Shown here in pieces: positions 1 through 5,492 of a stretch of 16,212 nucleotides of DNA. Made by a program: the position numbers and the translations under genes. The DNA is from an uncultured Saprospiraceae bacterium. GTDB taxonomy: Bacteria; Bacteroidota; Bacteroidia; Chitinophagales; Saprospiraceae. The first letter of the stretch is position 1. Every line of letters begins with the position of its first letter. The stretch lies in the NCBI GenBank assembly GCA_937127195.1, contig CAKZLT010000044.1, positions 1 to 16,212 on the forward strand, in the 5' to 3' direction. Under the pieces are notes generated by a model. It searched no databases, was not told the origin of the DNA, and saw only the letters and a program-made list of their open reading frames with translations.

Positions 1-476
1 GTACAGAGAAAGGCAGTATCGGTTTCTCGGCAAAAGTTAAAGAAGCAGATGGTAAAAAGTCATTTGGTGACGTGATTCAGGCGATTGAAGCAGAAGATTT
101 GGTTCGTTACGGACTGATTCCTGAGTTTGTTGGTCGTTTACCGGTTATTGCGACGCTGCTTGAGCTTGATGAAGAGTCGTTAGTACGTATTCTGACTGAG
201 CCTAAAAATGCATTGACCAAGCAGTATAAAAAGCTGTTTAAAATGGAAAACATAGCATTTTCGGTAACGGATGACGCGCTTGATTTTATTGTTGAAAAAG
301 CAATGGAGTTCAATCTAGGAGCAAGAGGTTTGCGCTCAATTTGTGAAGCTATTTTGACGGATGCGATGTTTGATTTGCCTTCTGATAAAGAGGCGACTTC
401 TTTTGTGTTAACTGCAGATTATGCGAATAGACAATTGAATCATTCTAAAATAGTGAAGCGATTAAAAGCCGCTTGA
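1..476 (+). CDS. clpX: ATP-dependent Clp protease ATP-binding subunit ClpX (C-terminal part, 5' end outside window)
   Basis: The reading frame is open from base 3 and ends at TGA 474-476, so only about 157 C-terminal residues are present. ClpX is the AAA+ unfoldase that feeds substrates to ClpP in the cytoplasm. The visible part matches the end of the AAA+ large domain and the small domain: LIPEFVGRLPV, the EPKNALTKQY segment and the sensor-2 stretch GARGLRSICEAIL with its arginine, then MFDLP. These are near-identical to well-known ClpX proteins. A GTG at 72 is internal and is not the start. The gene is the only rightward one here and converges on the leftward small-membrane-protein pair, with a bidirectional terminator between them. 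A heptamer repeat begins right at the stop codon. Confidence 0.96.
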   Translation, partial: TEKGSIGFSAKVKEADGKKSFGDVIQAIEAEDLVRYGLIPEFVGRLPVIATLLELDEESLVRILTEPKNALTKQYKKLFKMENIAFSVTDDALDFIVEKAMEFNLGARGLRSICEAILTDAMFDLPSDKEATSFVLTADYANRQLNHSKIVKRLKAA

Positions 477-510
477 TAATTGATAATTGATAATTGATAA
501 TTGATAATTG
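473..510. repeat. TTGATAA heptamer tandem repeat on the clpX stop codon
   Basis: The 7-bp unit TTGATAA is repeated 5.4 times without error from 473 to 510. The first copy contains the clpX stop codon TGA. Because 7 is not a multiple of 3, the tract places TGA/TAA stops in all three forward frames. It is a typical replication-slippage microsatellite at a gene end. Confidence 0.9.
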
Positions 511-545
511 GCGTACTTTTTTGTTGGTTGAATGTTTCATTTTTT

Positions 546-593
546 ATAAAAAACGCGAGTCGAATTTCTTGGTGAAATTCGACTCGCTTTTTT
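546..593. terminator. Bidirectional intrinsic terminator between clpX and the small membrane-protein operon
   Basis: A perfect 14-bp stem (555-568 with 574-587, 5-nt loop) is flanked by an A-tract on the left (548-553) and a T-tract on the right (588-593). It can therefore end transcription of clpX and of the convergent leftward genes. Its core GCGAGTCGAATT is shared with two more terminators in this window. Confidence 0.9.
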
Positions 594-615
594 ATAGTTA
601 TACTCTAAAATGATA

Positions 616-801
616 TTAAATAGGCTTTCTTGTTTCAGTATTTTTACCTTTATCTAGTTCTTTTTTTATTTTACGAATAAAAAAAGCTATGCCTGAAAAG
701 CCTAATAAAATATAAATAATCTCTAATTTATCAGGTATAAAAAGAAATGTTGTGGCAATAAATACAATTGCTAGAATGTATAAAAGTATTTTACGATTCA
801 T
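616..801 (-). CDS. Small two-helix membrane protein (paralogue of the 803-973 product)
   Basis: This 61-aa protein of unknown function starts at ATG 799-801. It has two hydrophobic segments, about residues 5-22 (ILLYILAIVFIATTFLF) and 28-43 (EIIYILLGFSGIAFFI), a charged turn between them (PDKLE) and a basic tail rich in Lys. The start MNRKILLYILAI and the ending FFIRKIKKEL closely match the product of the gene just upstream (MKNKILLYVIGI, YFIRRIIIEL), so the two are tandem paralogues. Only one base separates the upstream stop from this start, so they are surely cotranscribed and probably translationally coupled. No enzyme motif is visible. The paralogy supports a real gene; the function is unknown. 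Confidence 0.7.
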   Translation of the reverse strand: MNRKILLYILAIVFIATTFLFIPDKLEIIYILLGFSGIAFFIRKIKKELDKGKNTETRKPI

Positions 802-802
802 G

Positions 803-973
803 TTATGATTGTTTATTTACCTGATTCAACTCAATTATTATTCTCCTTATAAAGTATAACATTCCAGCAATTATACTAATAACTACAATAAGTTTTATGT
901 CATCAAGAAGGATAAAAAATACTGTAATCAAGAAGATAATTCCAATGACGTATAATAATATTTTATTTTTCAT
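803..973 (-). CDS. Small two-helix membrane protein (first gene of a tandem paralogous pair)
   Basis: A 56-aa reading frame runs from ATG 971-973 to TAA 803-805. I translated it as MKNKILLYVIGIIFLITVFF, then ILLDDIKLIVVISIIAGMLY, then FIRRIIIELNQVNKQS. It predicts two membrane helices (about residues 4-23 and 28-42) around a short acidic turn (DDIK), with a positively charged Arg-Arg following helix 2. It is colinear with the downstream 61-aa protein along its whole length, which argues for coding. Its leader region (974-1112) is nearly identical to one at 5326-5464. The function is unknown. Confidence 0.65.
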   Translation of the reverse strand: MKNKILLYVIGIIFLITVFFILLDDIKLIVVISIIAGMLYFIRRIIIELNQVNKQS

Positions 974-1112
974 AATGCTATGTGTATTTGAAGAAAAAGG
1001 CTGTTTATCAGCTTAACATAATACTAATGTAATTATTTGTTTTTTAAAATTCAACTTTTTAACATAAAAAAAACGCGAGTCAAATTGCCTAAAACAATTC
1101 GACTCGCGTTTT
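971..1112 (-). repeat. Duplicated terminator-plus-leader module, copy A
   Basis: The 140 bases at 971-1110 match 5323-5462 with four substitutions and no indels by hand alignment. The module runs, in the leftward direction, from a terminator stem through about 100 bp of AT-rich leader to an ATG and its first few A residues, where the similarity stops. Here that ATG starts the small membrane-protein gene at 973. Confidence 0.92.
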
Positions 1113-1113
1113 T
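1066..1113 (-). terminator. Intrinsic terminator of the TonB-receptor-like gene
   Basis: A 15-bp stem (1073-1087 with 1095-1109) has a 7-nt loop. The single A/C mismatch on the top strand becomes a G-U pair in the leftward transcript, and the A-run at 1066-1073 gives that transcript a U-tract. The stem begins only a few bases after the stop codon at 1116-1118. Confidence 0.88.
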
Positions 1114-1115
1114 AG

Positions 1116-3749
1116 TTAGCTTTTGAAATTATACTTAACTTGAACTAACAAGAAACCCGAAAACATATCAAAAAGCTGTGTTTCAACAAAAATAGGATTC
1201 AATAATAGCTGTATTTGCTCGGGTGGGTTGAAGCCCAAAATATTATTTCCAATAATGGAAAAAGTAAAAGGTTTAGACTTTGGGGCATACATTAAATCTA
1301 AGTTCCAATTGGGAATTGGACTAGGAGCATTATTATTTATAAATATAAAATATTGAAACTTGCTTTTGAGTGTCCAGTTATTTTTATGAAAAGTTAGATT
1401 TATTTTAGGTCGAATGCTCGACAGTTGTCTTGAAGTAGATGTTTCTCCAAATATTTGTTGTTGTGAATTAAAAATAATTCCCAAGTTATAATTAATCATT
1501 TTCTTAGTATTAGACCGAATCTCTGCCTGTGCTGTCATTGTCTGATAAGTCCATTGACTGGTTTTAACATTGTTTAATATTGTGCTTTCGATGTATTGAT
1601 AATTCATTTTAGCATCTAATTTCCATTTTTTATAGATTGGCTGTTTGAATAATAATTGACCGCTAACGTTATTTTGAAAAGGTTGAATGACAGATTGTAT
1701 TTTTACAAAAGTAGCTTCATTCAATATCTGAGTCGATATAATATTGCTCTGTCTAATCGTGGCAATAGTTACATTCAATAATCTTCTGTTACTAAAATTA
1801 AAGTTGGTATAACCTAAAGAATAAGTTTGAGCAAATGGTAAATTTTGAGGAGATAATCCGCCCAATCGTAGCGTTTGACCATCTTCAATTTGAGTAATAT
1901 CCGAAGTTTGTGCAAGGCTTAACGTTTGGTTCTTTGTTCCTATTCTCAATAACAAAAAATGTAGTTTAGAAAAGTTATATCGCACCGTCAAATTCGGATT
2001 TAAACGTCTTGTAGCTACTTTTTCATTATCAAAATTAAAATAATACTGACTAAAATTAAGTCGTGTATTAATGAACCAATTATCATTTTTAAATCTCCAA
2101 TAAGGCAAAACGGTAATAATTTGAGTATTCAAAATATTCCTTCCTGTATATTCGCGAGGGCTTAACAAATTGGTCAATACACCCAAATTCTGTTCCTGCT
2201 TTGTATATTCTGCATCAATTCCAACTCTTATTTTTTTATAATTATGATAAAATGAAACCTTTGCTGTGCTGAATTGCTCTATTGTTTCATTGGATTGACC
2301 AACCGATAAAGCATTAAAATCAAATAACGAATCAATTCCTTCTAGTAGATTATTACGATTATTTTGATTGTATAAATGAGAAAATGTACCGACTAAGTGC
2401 GTTTCAGAATTGATTTTGTAGTTGAGATACAACTCTGGATAGACGTGCCAAGAAAATACATTTTCATTTTGAACAACTTCTGATGGCATTTCATTAAAAA
2501 TGCCTTTCCAAGTATTATTTTTATTTTCCTTTTGAATGTTGAAAGGCAAATCGAGCTGAATCAATAGCCGTTCTTGCCATTCATATTCCAAATTAAACTG
2601 ACTATTGAGGACTGGCGAAGTAGATTCATTGTTGTATTTGCCCGCGAAGGTTTGATTATTTCCTATATAGTTTCTAACAAAATCACTCGCCGAAGTATGG
2701 TCTAATCGCGCACTTAGTACAGAAGCATTTACTTTACAATCATTTGAAAATGTATATTCTCCATTGATTGCCAGTAGCCAGTCGTTGTTTTTTTGAAGGT
2801 TGGTTGGAATAGATAAAGAAGCAGGAATAAGATTTTCGAGATTACCGCTTGATTGATTGAGTTCTCGAATTAAAGTTCGTGGACTCAAAAGTCCCATAAA
2901 ATCGCTTGAAGTAATAACGGTTTGACCAGTGTTATTTCCTTTTCCAAAAATGGTCAAACCATATTTATCTCCAACTCCCAATAGGTTTTGTGATGTTTTG
3001 AATTTATTCTGATAACCGCCCGCCAATTCTATATTACCTGACCAAATCGCTTTATTTTTATTATCCAAATCAATATTCAAAGCTAATTTATCAGACTCTG
3101 TTCCACTAAATTGGTCGCGCCTATCCTTGAACTGGTCAATCAAATCAACTGCCAATAAATCTTCCACATTGATGCCTTCTGTTGCCAGTTGATGTTGGTC
3201 ATTCAAGATGTCTTTTCCTTCGATGAGTAGTTTACCTATCTTTTTTCCATTATAAAAAATCTGACCATTTTCATCCACCTCAAATCCATTCAGCTTTTGA
3301 AGCACATCACCGAGAGTCTGCTCTTCACCCGTCAAAAAATTCTTAATATTGTAACGAAGCGTGTCACCTTTCTGAACAATATCTATCGCCTCGGCAGTCA
3401 CTTCTACCTCTTTAACTACTTCCACATCTTGTTCAAGTTGTACTTTATAGTATAAGCTATCCGAAATTTTTATTTTTTTAAAATACTCCAAATAGCCAAC
3501 ATAAGCCATTCTAAGGAAGGCTTCACCTTGCAAATCAGTCTTTATTTCCCACCAACCAGCTTCATCCACCACCGTATAATCCAGAGGCGTAATACTGTCT
3601 TCAACTGAGACTAAGGAAACAAACGCACCCAATGCGGGCGTTTGGTCTTCAAGGAAGAGTTCGCCACTGATAGTTGATTGTGCTGAGAGATTGAAGGTTT
3701 GAAGTATAGCAATTAAAATAAAAATATATTGTTTTGAGGAGGTTTTCAT
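1116..3749 (-). CDS. Outer-membrane beta-barrel protein with carboxypeptidase-regulatory-like N-terminus (TonB-dependent-receptor-like)
   Basis: This 877-aa protein starts with a signal peptide (residues 1-23, ending LSA before QSTISG). A carboxypeptidase-D-regulatory-like beta sandwich follows (about 26-108; GELFLEDQTPALGAFVSL, MAYVGYLEY). Next comes a plug-like region (about 110-235; VKEVEVTAEA, TLGDVLQKLNGFEVDENG, GKDI) and a long aromatic-rich C-terminal part ending VQVKYNFKS, typical of a Bacteroidota outer-membrane barrel. It is probably a TonB-linked transporter or a related barrel; the substrate is unknown. Its start abuts the stop of the GLPGLI gene with no gap, so the two form a translationally coupled operon. 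This pairing is recurrent in Bacteroidota, and GLPGLI proteins are thought to accompany such barrels. No SusD-like partner is present. I see no certain TonB box. Confidence 0.85.
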   Translation of the reverse strand: MKTSSKQYIFILIAILQTFNLSAQSTISGELFLEDQTPALGAFVSLVSVEDSITPLDYTVVDEAGWWEIKTDLQGEAFLRMAYVGYLEYFKKIKISDSLYYKVQLEQDVEVVKEVEVTAEAIDIVQKGDTLRYNIKNFLTGEEQTLGDVLQKLNGFEVDENGQIFYNGKKIGKLLIEGKDILNDQHQLATEGINVEDLLAVDLIDQFKDRRDQFSGTESDKLALNIDLDNKNKAIWSGNIELAGGYQNKFKTSQNLLGVGDKYGLTIFGKGNNTGQTVITSSDFMGLLSPRTLIRELNQSSGNLENLIPASLSIPTNLQKNNDWLLAINGEYTFSNDCKVNASVLSARLDHTSASDFVRNYIGNNQTFAGKYNNESTSPVLNSQFNLEYEWQERLLIQLDLPFNIQKENKNNTWKGIFNEMPSEVVQNENVFSWHVYPELYLNYKINSETHLVGTFSHLYNQNNRNNLLEGIDSLFDFNALSVGQSNETIEQFSTAKVSFYHNYKKIRVGIDAEYTKQEQNLGVLTNLLSPREYTGRNILNTQIITVLPYWRFKNDNWFINTRLNFSQYYFNFDNEKVATRRLNPNLTVRYNFSKLHFLLLRIGTKNQTLSLAQTSDITQIEDGQTLRLGGLSPQNLPFAQTYSLGYTNFNFSNRRLLNVTIATIRQSNIISTQILNEATFVKIQSVIQPFQNNVSGQLLFKQPIYKKWKLDAKMNYQYIESTILNNVKTSQWTYQTMTAQAEIRSNTKKMINYNLGIIFNSQQQIFGETSTSRQLSSIRPKINLTFHKNNWTLKSKFQYFIFINNNAPSPIPNWNLDLMYAPKSKPFTFSIIGNNILGFNPPEQIQLLLNPIFVETQLFDMFSGFLLVQVKYNFKS

Positions 3750-4454
3750 TTATTTATTTTTTTTAACCTCTTTCTTTTTTGCCTTCTGAATAAAAAGTTT
3801 TCGATAACTCTCAGGAGTTGTAAATTGTTTAAAATTAGGTATTTTCACCTGCTCTTCATTTATATTTTTATCAATCTTAGATGCAGTTATAATAGCTCTA
3901 TTTGTTTCTACTTGAAGAATTAAGCCAGGAACTCCTGCGTAAATACTAGGACCATCCATAATTGGAATTTTTATAGCATACCATACTGTGGTTTTTATTT
4001 TACTGTCGTTTATATAATACGCTTTTTGGCATTTATAACCTAATATACTTTTCGTTTCATTTTCAAAAATCCAATTATAATTTTTCTTAATATTCCTTTT
4101 GATAGCTTCATCCTCTCTCATCATTCCACCAGTAGTATACATTTCACCCTTTTTTTGGTTTTTATAGGTAGTTGTAGAGCTAATTGTCAAAGTTTTATGT
4201 GCTTGCTCTACTTTTAAAAAGGTGTACATAGAGTTTCCATTTGTATATTTAAGTGTATAATAGAAGCGAGTCTTTTGACGCTGCTTTATACCTTTTTTAT
4301 AAAGTTCTTTTGCACTTTCAGGTAAATCAAGTTTATCAACTTCAGAGTTATCTATAATATCTTTTTGGATATAAGTTATATTATAAGATTGAGCAGGTAA
4401 GTAAAAAGTAGAAAATAAAATAAAAAAAAAGATATAGCACTTTTTCATTTTCAT
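3750..4454 (-). CDS. GLPGLI family secreted protein
   Basis: This 234-aa exported protein has a signal peptide (about residues 1-22, ending LPAQ). The family signature appears at about 174-180 as GVPGLIL, preceded by TVWYAIKIPIMDGPSIYA. The other typical element, ILGYKCQKA (about 137-145), is also present. The tail is very basic (KAKKKEVKKNK). GLPGLI proteins are Bacteroidota-specific and of unresolved biochemical role; the family is often encoded beside TonB-receptor-like barrels, as here. The stop codon TAA (3750-3752) directly touches the ATG of the barrel gene, which suggests translational coupling. A second in-frame ATG two codons in (4446-4448) is an equally possible start. Confidence 0.88.
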   Translation of the reverse strand: MKMKKCYIFFFILFSTFYLPAQSYNITYIQKDIIDNSEVDKLDLPESAKELYKKGIKQRQKTRFYYTLKYTNGNSMYTFLKVEQAHKTLTISSTTTYKNQKKGEMYTTGGMMREDEAIKRNIKKNYNWIFENETKSILGYKCQKAYYINDSKIKTTVWYAIKIPIMDGPSIYAGVPGLILQVETNRAIITASKIDKNINEEQVKIPNFKQFTTPESYRKLFIQKAKKKEVKKNK

Positions 4455-4460
4455 TTTTTT

Positions 4461-4496
4461 GAAAGAAAGATAGAGTTTAATAAATATTAAACTCTA
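4461..4496 (-). terminator. Probable terminator after the small secreted peptide gene
   Basis: A perfect 11-bp AT-rich stem (4471-4481 with 4486-4496, loop AAAT) lies 27 bp past the stop of the 4524-4748 gene. In the leftward transcript it is followed by a UCUUUCUUUC tract. The stem is weak in G-C pairs, and the position just before the GLPGLI start could instead make it a leader hairpin. Confidence 0.5.
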
Positions 4497-4523
4497 TTTT
4501 TCTTTAAGTATTATAAAATATTT

Positions 4524-4748
4524 TTAGCAAGGACCACCTCCATAATTAACTGTCGTGAATGAGCCATCACTATTTTCTGTCATAACTTGTACTGTACTAT
4601 TACAACCATCATCTAACAAAATTAATTCTCCTTCAATACCACGAATGAGTACCCAGTCAGGCTTCTCCTCAACAGGAGCTTCGGCATTCAAAGAAGAAAA
4701 ACTAAACATTCCCAAAGTCAAAGCAAAAGCAAAAAATAACTTTTTCAT
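4524..4748 (-). CDS. Small secreted cysteine-containing peptide, function unknown
   Basis: This 74-aa protein starts with a clear signal peptide (residues 1-22, MKKLFFAFALTLGMFSFSSL then NA before EAPVEE). The mature part is about 50 residues, acidic, with two cysteines: Cys49 in LLDDGCNST and the C-terminal residue Cys74 in YGGGPC. The pair could form a disulfide. Small secreted Bacteroidota peptides of this shape (for example NVEALA-type) are common, but I do not see the NVEALA motif and do not assign a family. The gene lies just downstream of the GGACA array and upstream of the GLPGLI operon, so its promoter region is the stretch holding the phased GGACA motifs. Confidence 0.65.
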   Translation of the reverse strand: MKKLFFAFALTLGMFSFSSLNAEAPVEEKPDWVLIRGIEGELILLDDGCNSTVQVMTENSDGSFTTVNYGGGPC

Positions 4749-4845
4749 TATTAAAAAATTTAAGCGTTAAAAAATAAACACAAATGCTAGCTATTTGTAA
4801 AAATTGTACTTGACAAAGGTAAGCACTTAGCTATTTTCGCACAAG

Positions 4846-4891
4846 GGACAAAAGCGGACAGAGTCAGACAGAAAACGGACAATTTCGGACA
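4846..4891. repeat. Five GGACA motifs phased at 10-11 bp
   Basis: GGACA occurs at 4846, 4856, 4877 and 4887, with one variant (AGACA) at 4866. The start-to-start spacing is 10, 10, 11 and 10 bp, about one helical turn each, so all motifs would face the same side of the DNA. The array begins 12 bp past the stop of the HTH gene and lies about 100-140 bp upstream of the secreted-peptide start. The arrangement looks like a multi-site operator. The last unit (TCGGACATTT, 4885-4894) resembles the neighbouring 17-bp repeat read on the other strand. Confidence 0.85.
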
Positions 4892-4903
4892 TTTTAATAT
4901 TTA

Positions 4904-5089
4904 TTAATCATCTTTTTCTAAAATATTATTTGGGTAACCTAAGTTTTCATAAATTATTTTTTGGTTTTTGGGTGTTAAGTTTCCACTAGGGATTTCAATA
5001 TTCAACTTCTTAATATACCTTCTGAGTGTTCTTTCACTTATCCCGTATTCAAGGGCAAGTTGCTTTCTAGTTTTGATGCAAGTATTCAT
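4904..5089 (-). CDS. Small helix-turn-helix DNA-binding protein
   Basis: The 61-aa form starting at ATG 5087-5089 is preferred. It gives MNTCIKTRKQLALEYGISER then TLRRYIKKLNIEIPSG. The helix-turn-helix occupies about residues 6-30: KTRKQLALEYGIS forms the first helix and turn, ERTLRRYIKKLNI the recognition helix. It is followed by a NLTPKNQKIIYENLGYP segment seen in small Bacteroidota HTH proteins. A longer 76-aa form would start at ATG 5132-5134, inside the first 17-bp repeat, and its extra residues (MERLNHYIFYKKHSI) do not look like part of the domain. The gene is bracketed by two repeat arrays with a common core, which suggests, but does not prove, that the protein binds them. No nuclease, transposase or replication domain is attached. 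Confidence 0.75.
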   Translation of the reverse strand: MNTCIKTRKQLALEYGISERTLRRYIKKLNIEIPSGNLTPKNQKIIYENLGYPNNILEKDD

Positions 5090-5132
5090 AATCGAATGTT
5101 TTTTATAAAAAATATAATGATTCAACCTTTCC

Positions 5133-5295
5133 ATGTCGGATTATTGGAAATGTCGGATTATTGGAAATGTCGGATTATTGGAAATGTCGGATTATTGGAA
5201 ATGTCGGATTATTGGAAATGTCGAATTATTGGAAATGTCGAATTATTGGAAATGTCGAATTATTGGAAATGTCGAATTATTGGAAATGTCGAATT
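5133..5295. repeat. 17-bp tandem repeat array, 9.6 units
   Basis: The unit is ATGTCGGATTATTGGAA. Units 1-5 (5133-5217) are identical; units 6-9 (5218-5285) carry one G-to-A change (ATGTCGAATTATTGGAA) and are identical to each other. A tenth unit is cut after 10 bases (5286-5295). There are no spacers, so this is not a CRISPR. A period of 17 leaves all three top-strand frames open without selection, so the apparent repeat proteins there are not genes. In the HTH-gene direction the array lies in the leader, between the duplicated module (copy B) and the start codon. Confidence 0.95.
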
Positions 5296-5325
5296 TAGCT
5301 TCTTTATTGGTTTAATTTTTTTCAT
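5260..5325 (-). CDS. 21-codon leader ORF or remnant start of a lost gene
   Basis: The ATG at 5323-5325 of module copy B corresponds to the start codon used by the small membrane protein behind copy A. Here it opens MKKIKPIKKLNSTFPIIRHFQ and then runs into the 17-bp repeats, stopping at TAA 5260-5262. There is no similarity to the membrane protein after the first few codons. It may be a leader peptide, or simply what is left after another sequence was joined to the module. Confidence 0.3.
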   Translation of the reverse strand: MKKIKPIKKLNSTFPIIRHFQ

Positions 5326-5464
5326 AATGCTATGTGTTTTTGAAGAAAAAGGCTGTTTATCAGCTTAACATAATGCTAATGTAATTATTTATTTTTTAAA
5401 ATTCAACTTTTCAACATAAAAAAAACGCGAGTCAAATTGCCTAAAACAATTCGACTCGCGTTTT
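5323..5464 (-). repeat. Duplicated terminator-plus-leader module, copy B
   Basis: This is the partner of 971-1112, with four mismatches in 140 bp. It directly follows the M16-like lipoprotein gene and supplies its terminator, then the leader that runs into the 17-bp array and the HTH gene. Similarity ends within a few bases after the ATG on one side and after the terminator on the other, so the duplicated unit is noncoding. Confidence 0.92.
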
Positions 5465-5467
5465 TTT
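5418..5467 (-). terminator. Intrinsic terminator of the M16-like lipoprotein gene
   Basis: A 15-bp stem (5425-5439 with 5447-5461, 7-nt loop) has one A/C mismatch that becomes G-U in the leftward RNA, followed there by a run of U. It is identical to the terminator at 1066-1113 and shares its core with the one at 546-593. Confidence 0.9.
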
Positions 5468-5492
5468 ATTATCAAAAAGAAAAAACTACAAA

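Noticed and set aside
4781..4817. Bacteroidota promoter for the secreted peptide (TAGCATTTG with an upstream TTTG, leftward)
   Set aside because: The -7 element has one base too many between TA and TTTG, and the 24-bp spacing is longer than usual; too weak to list.
4904..5134. Longer 76-aa form of the HTH protein starting inside the first 17-bp unit
   Set aside because: The 15 extra residues do not fit the HTH domain and would put the start codon in a variable repeat; the internal ATG at 5089 is more natural.
5133..5295. CRISPR-like direct repeats
   Set aside because: The units are contiguous with no spacers, and no cas gene is nearby.
5060..5368. Top-strand open frames through the 17-bp array, reading as MSDYWKCRIIGNV-type repeat proteins
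   Set aside because: A 17-bp period without stops opens all three frames automatically; the frames have no other coding features and oppose the transcribed direction of the locus.
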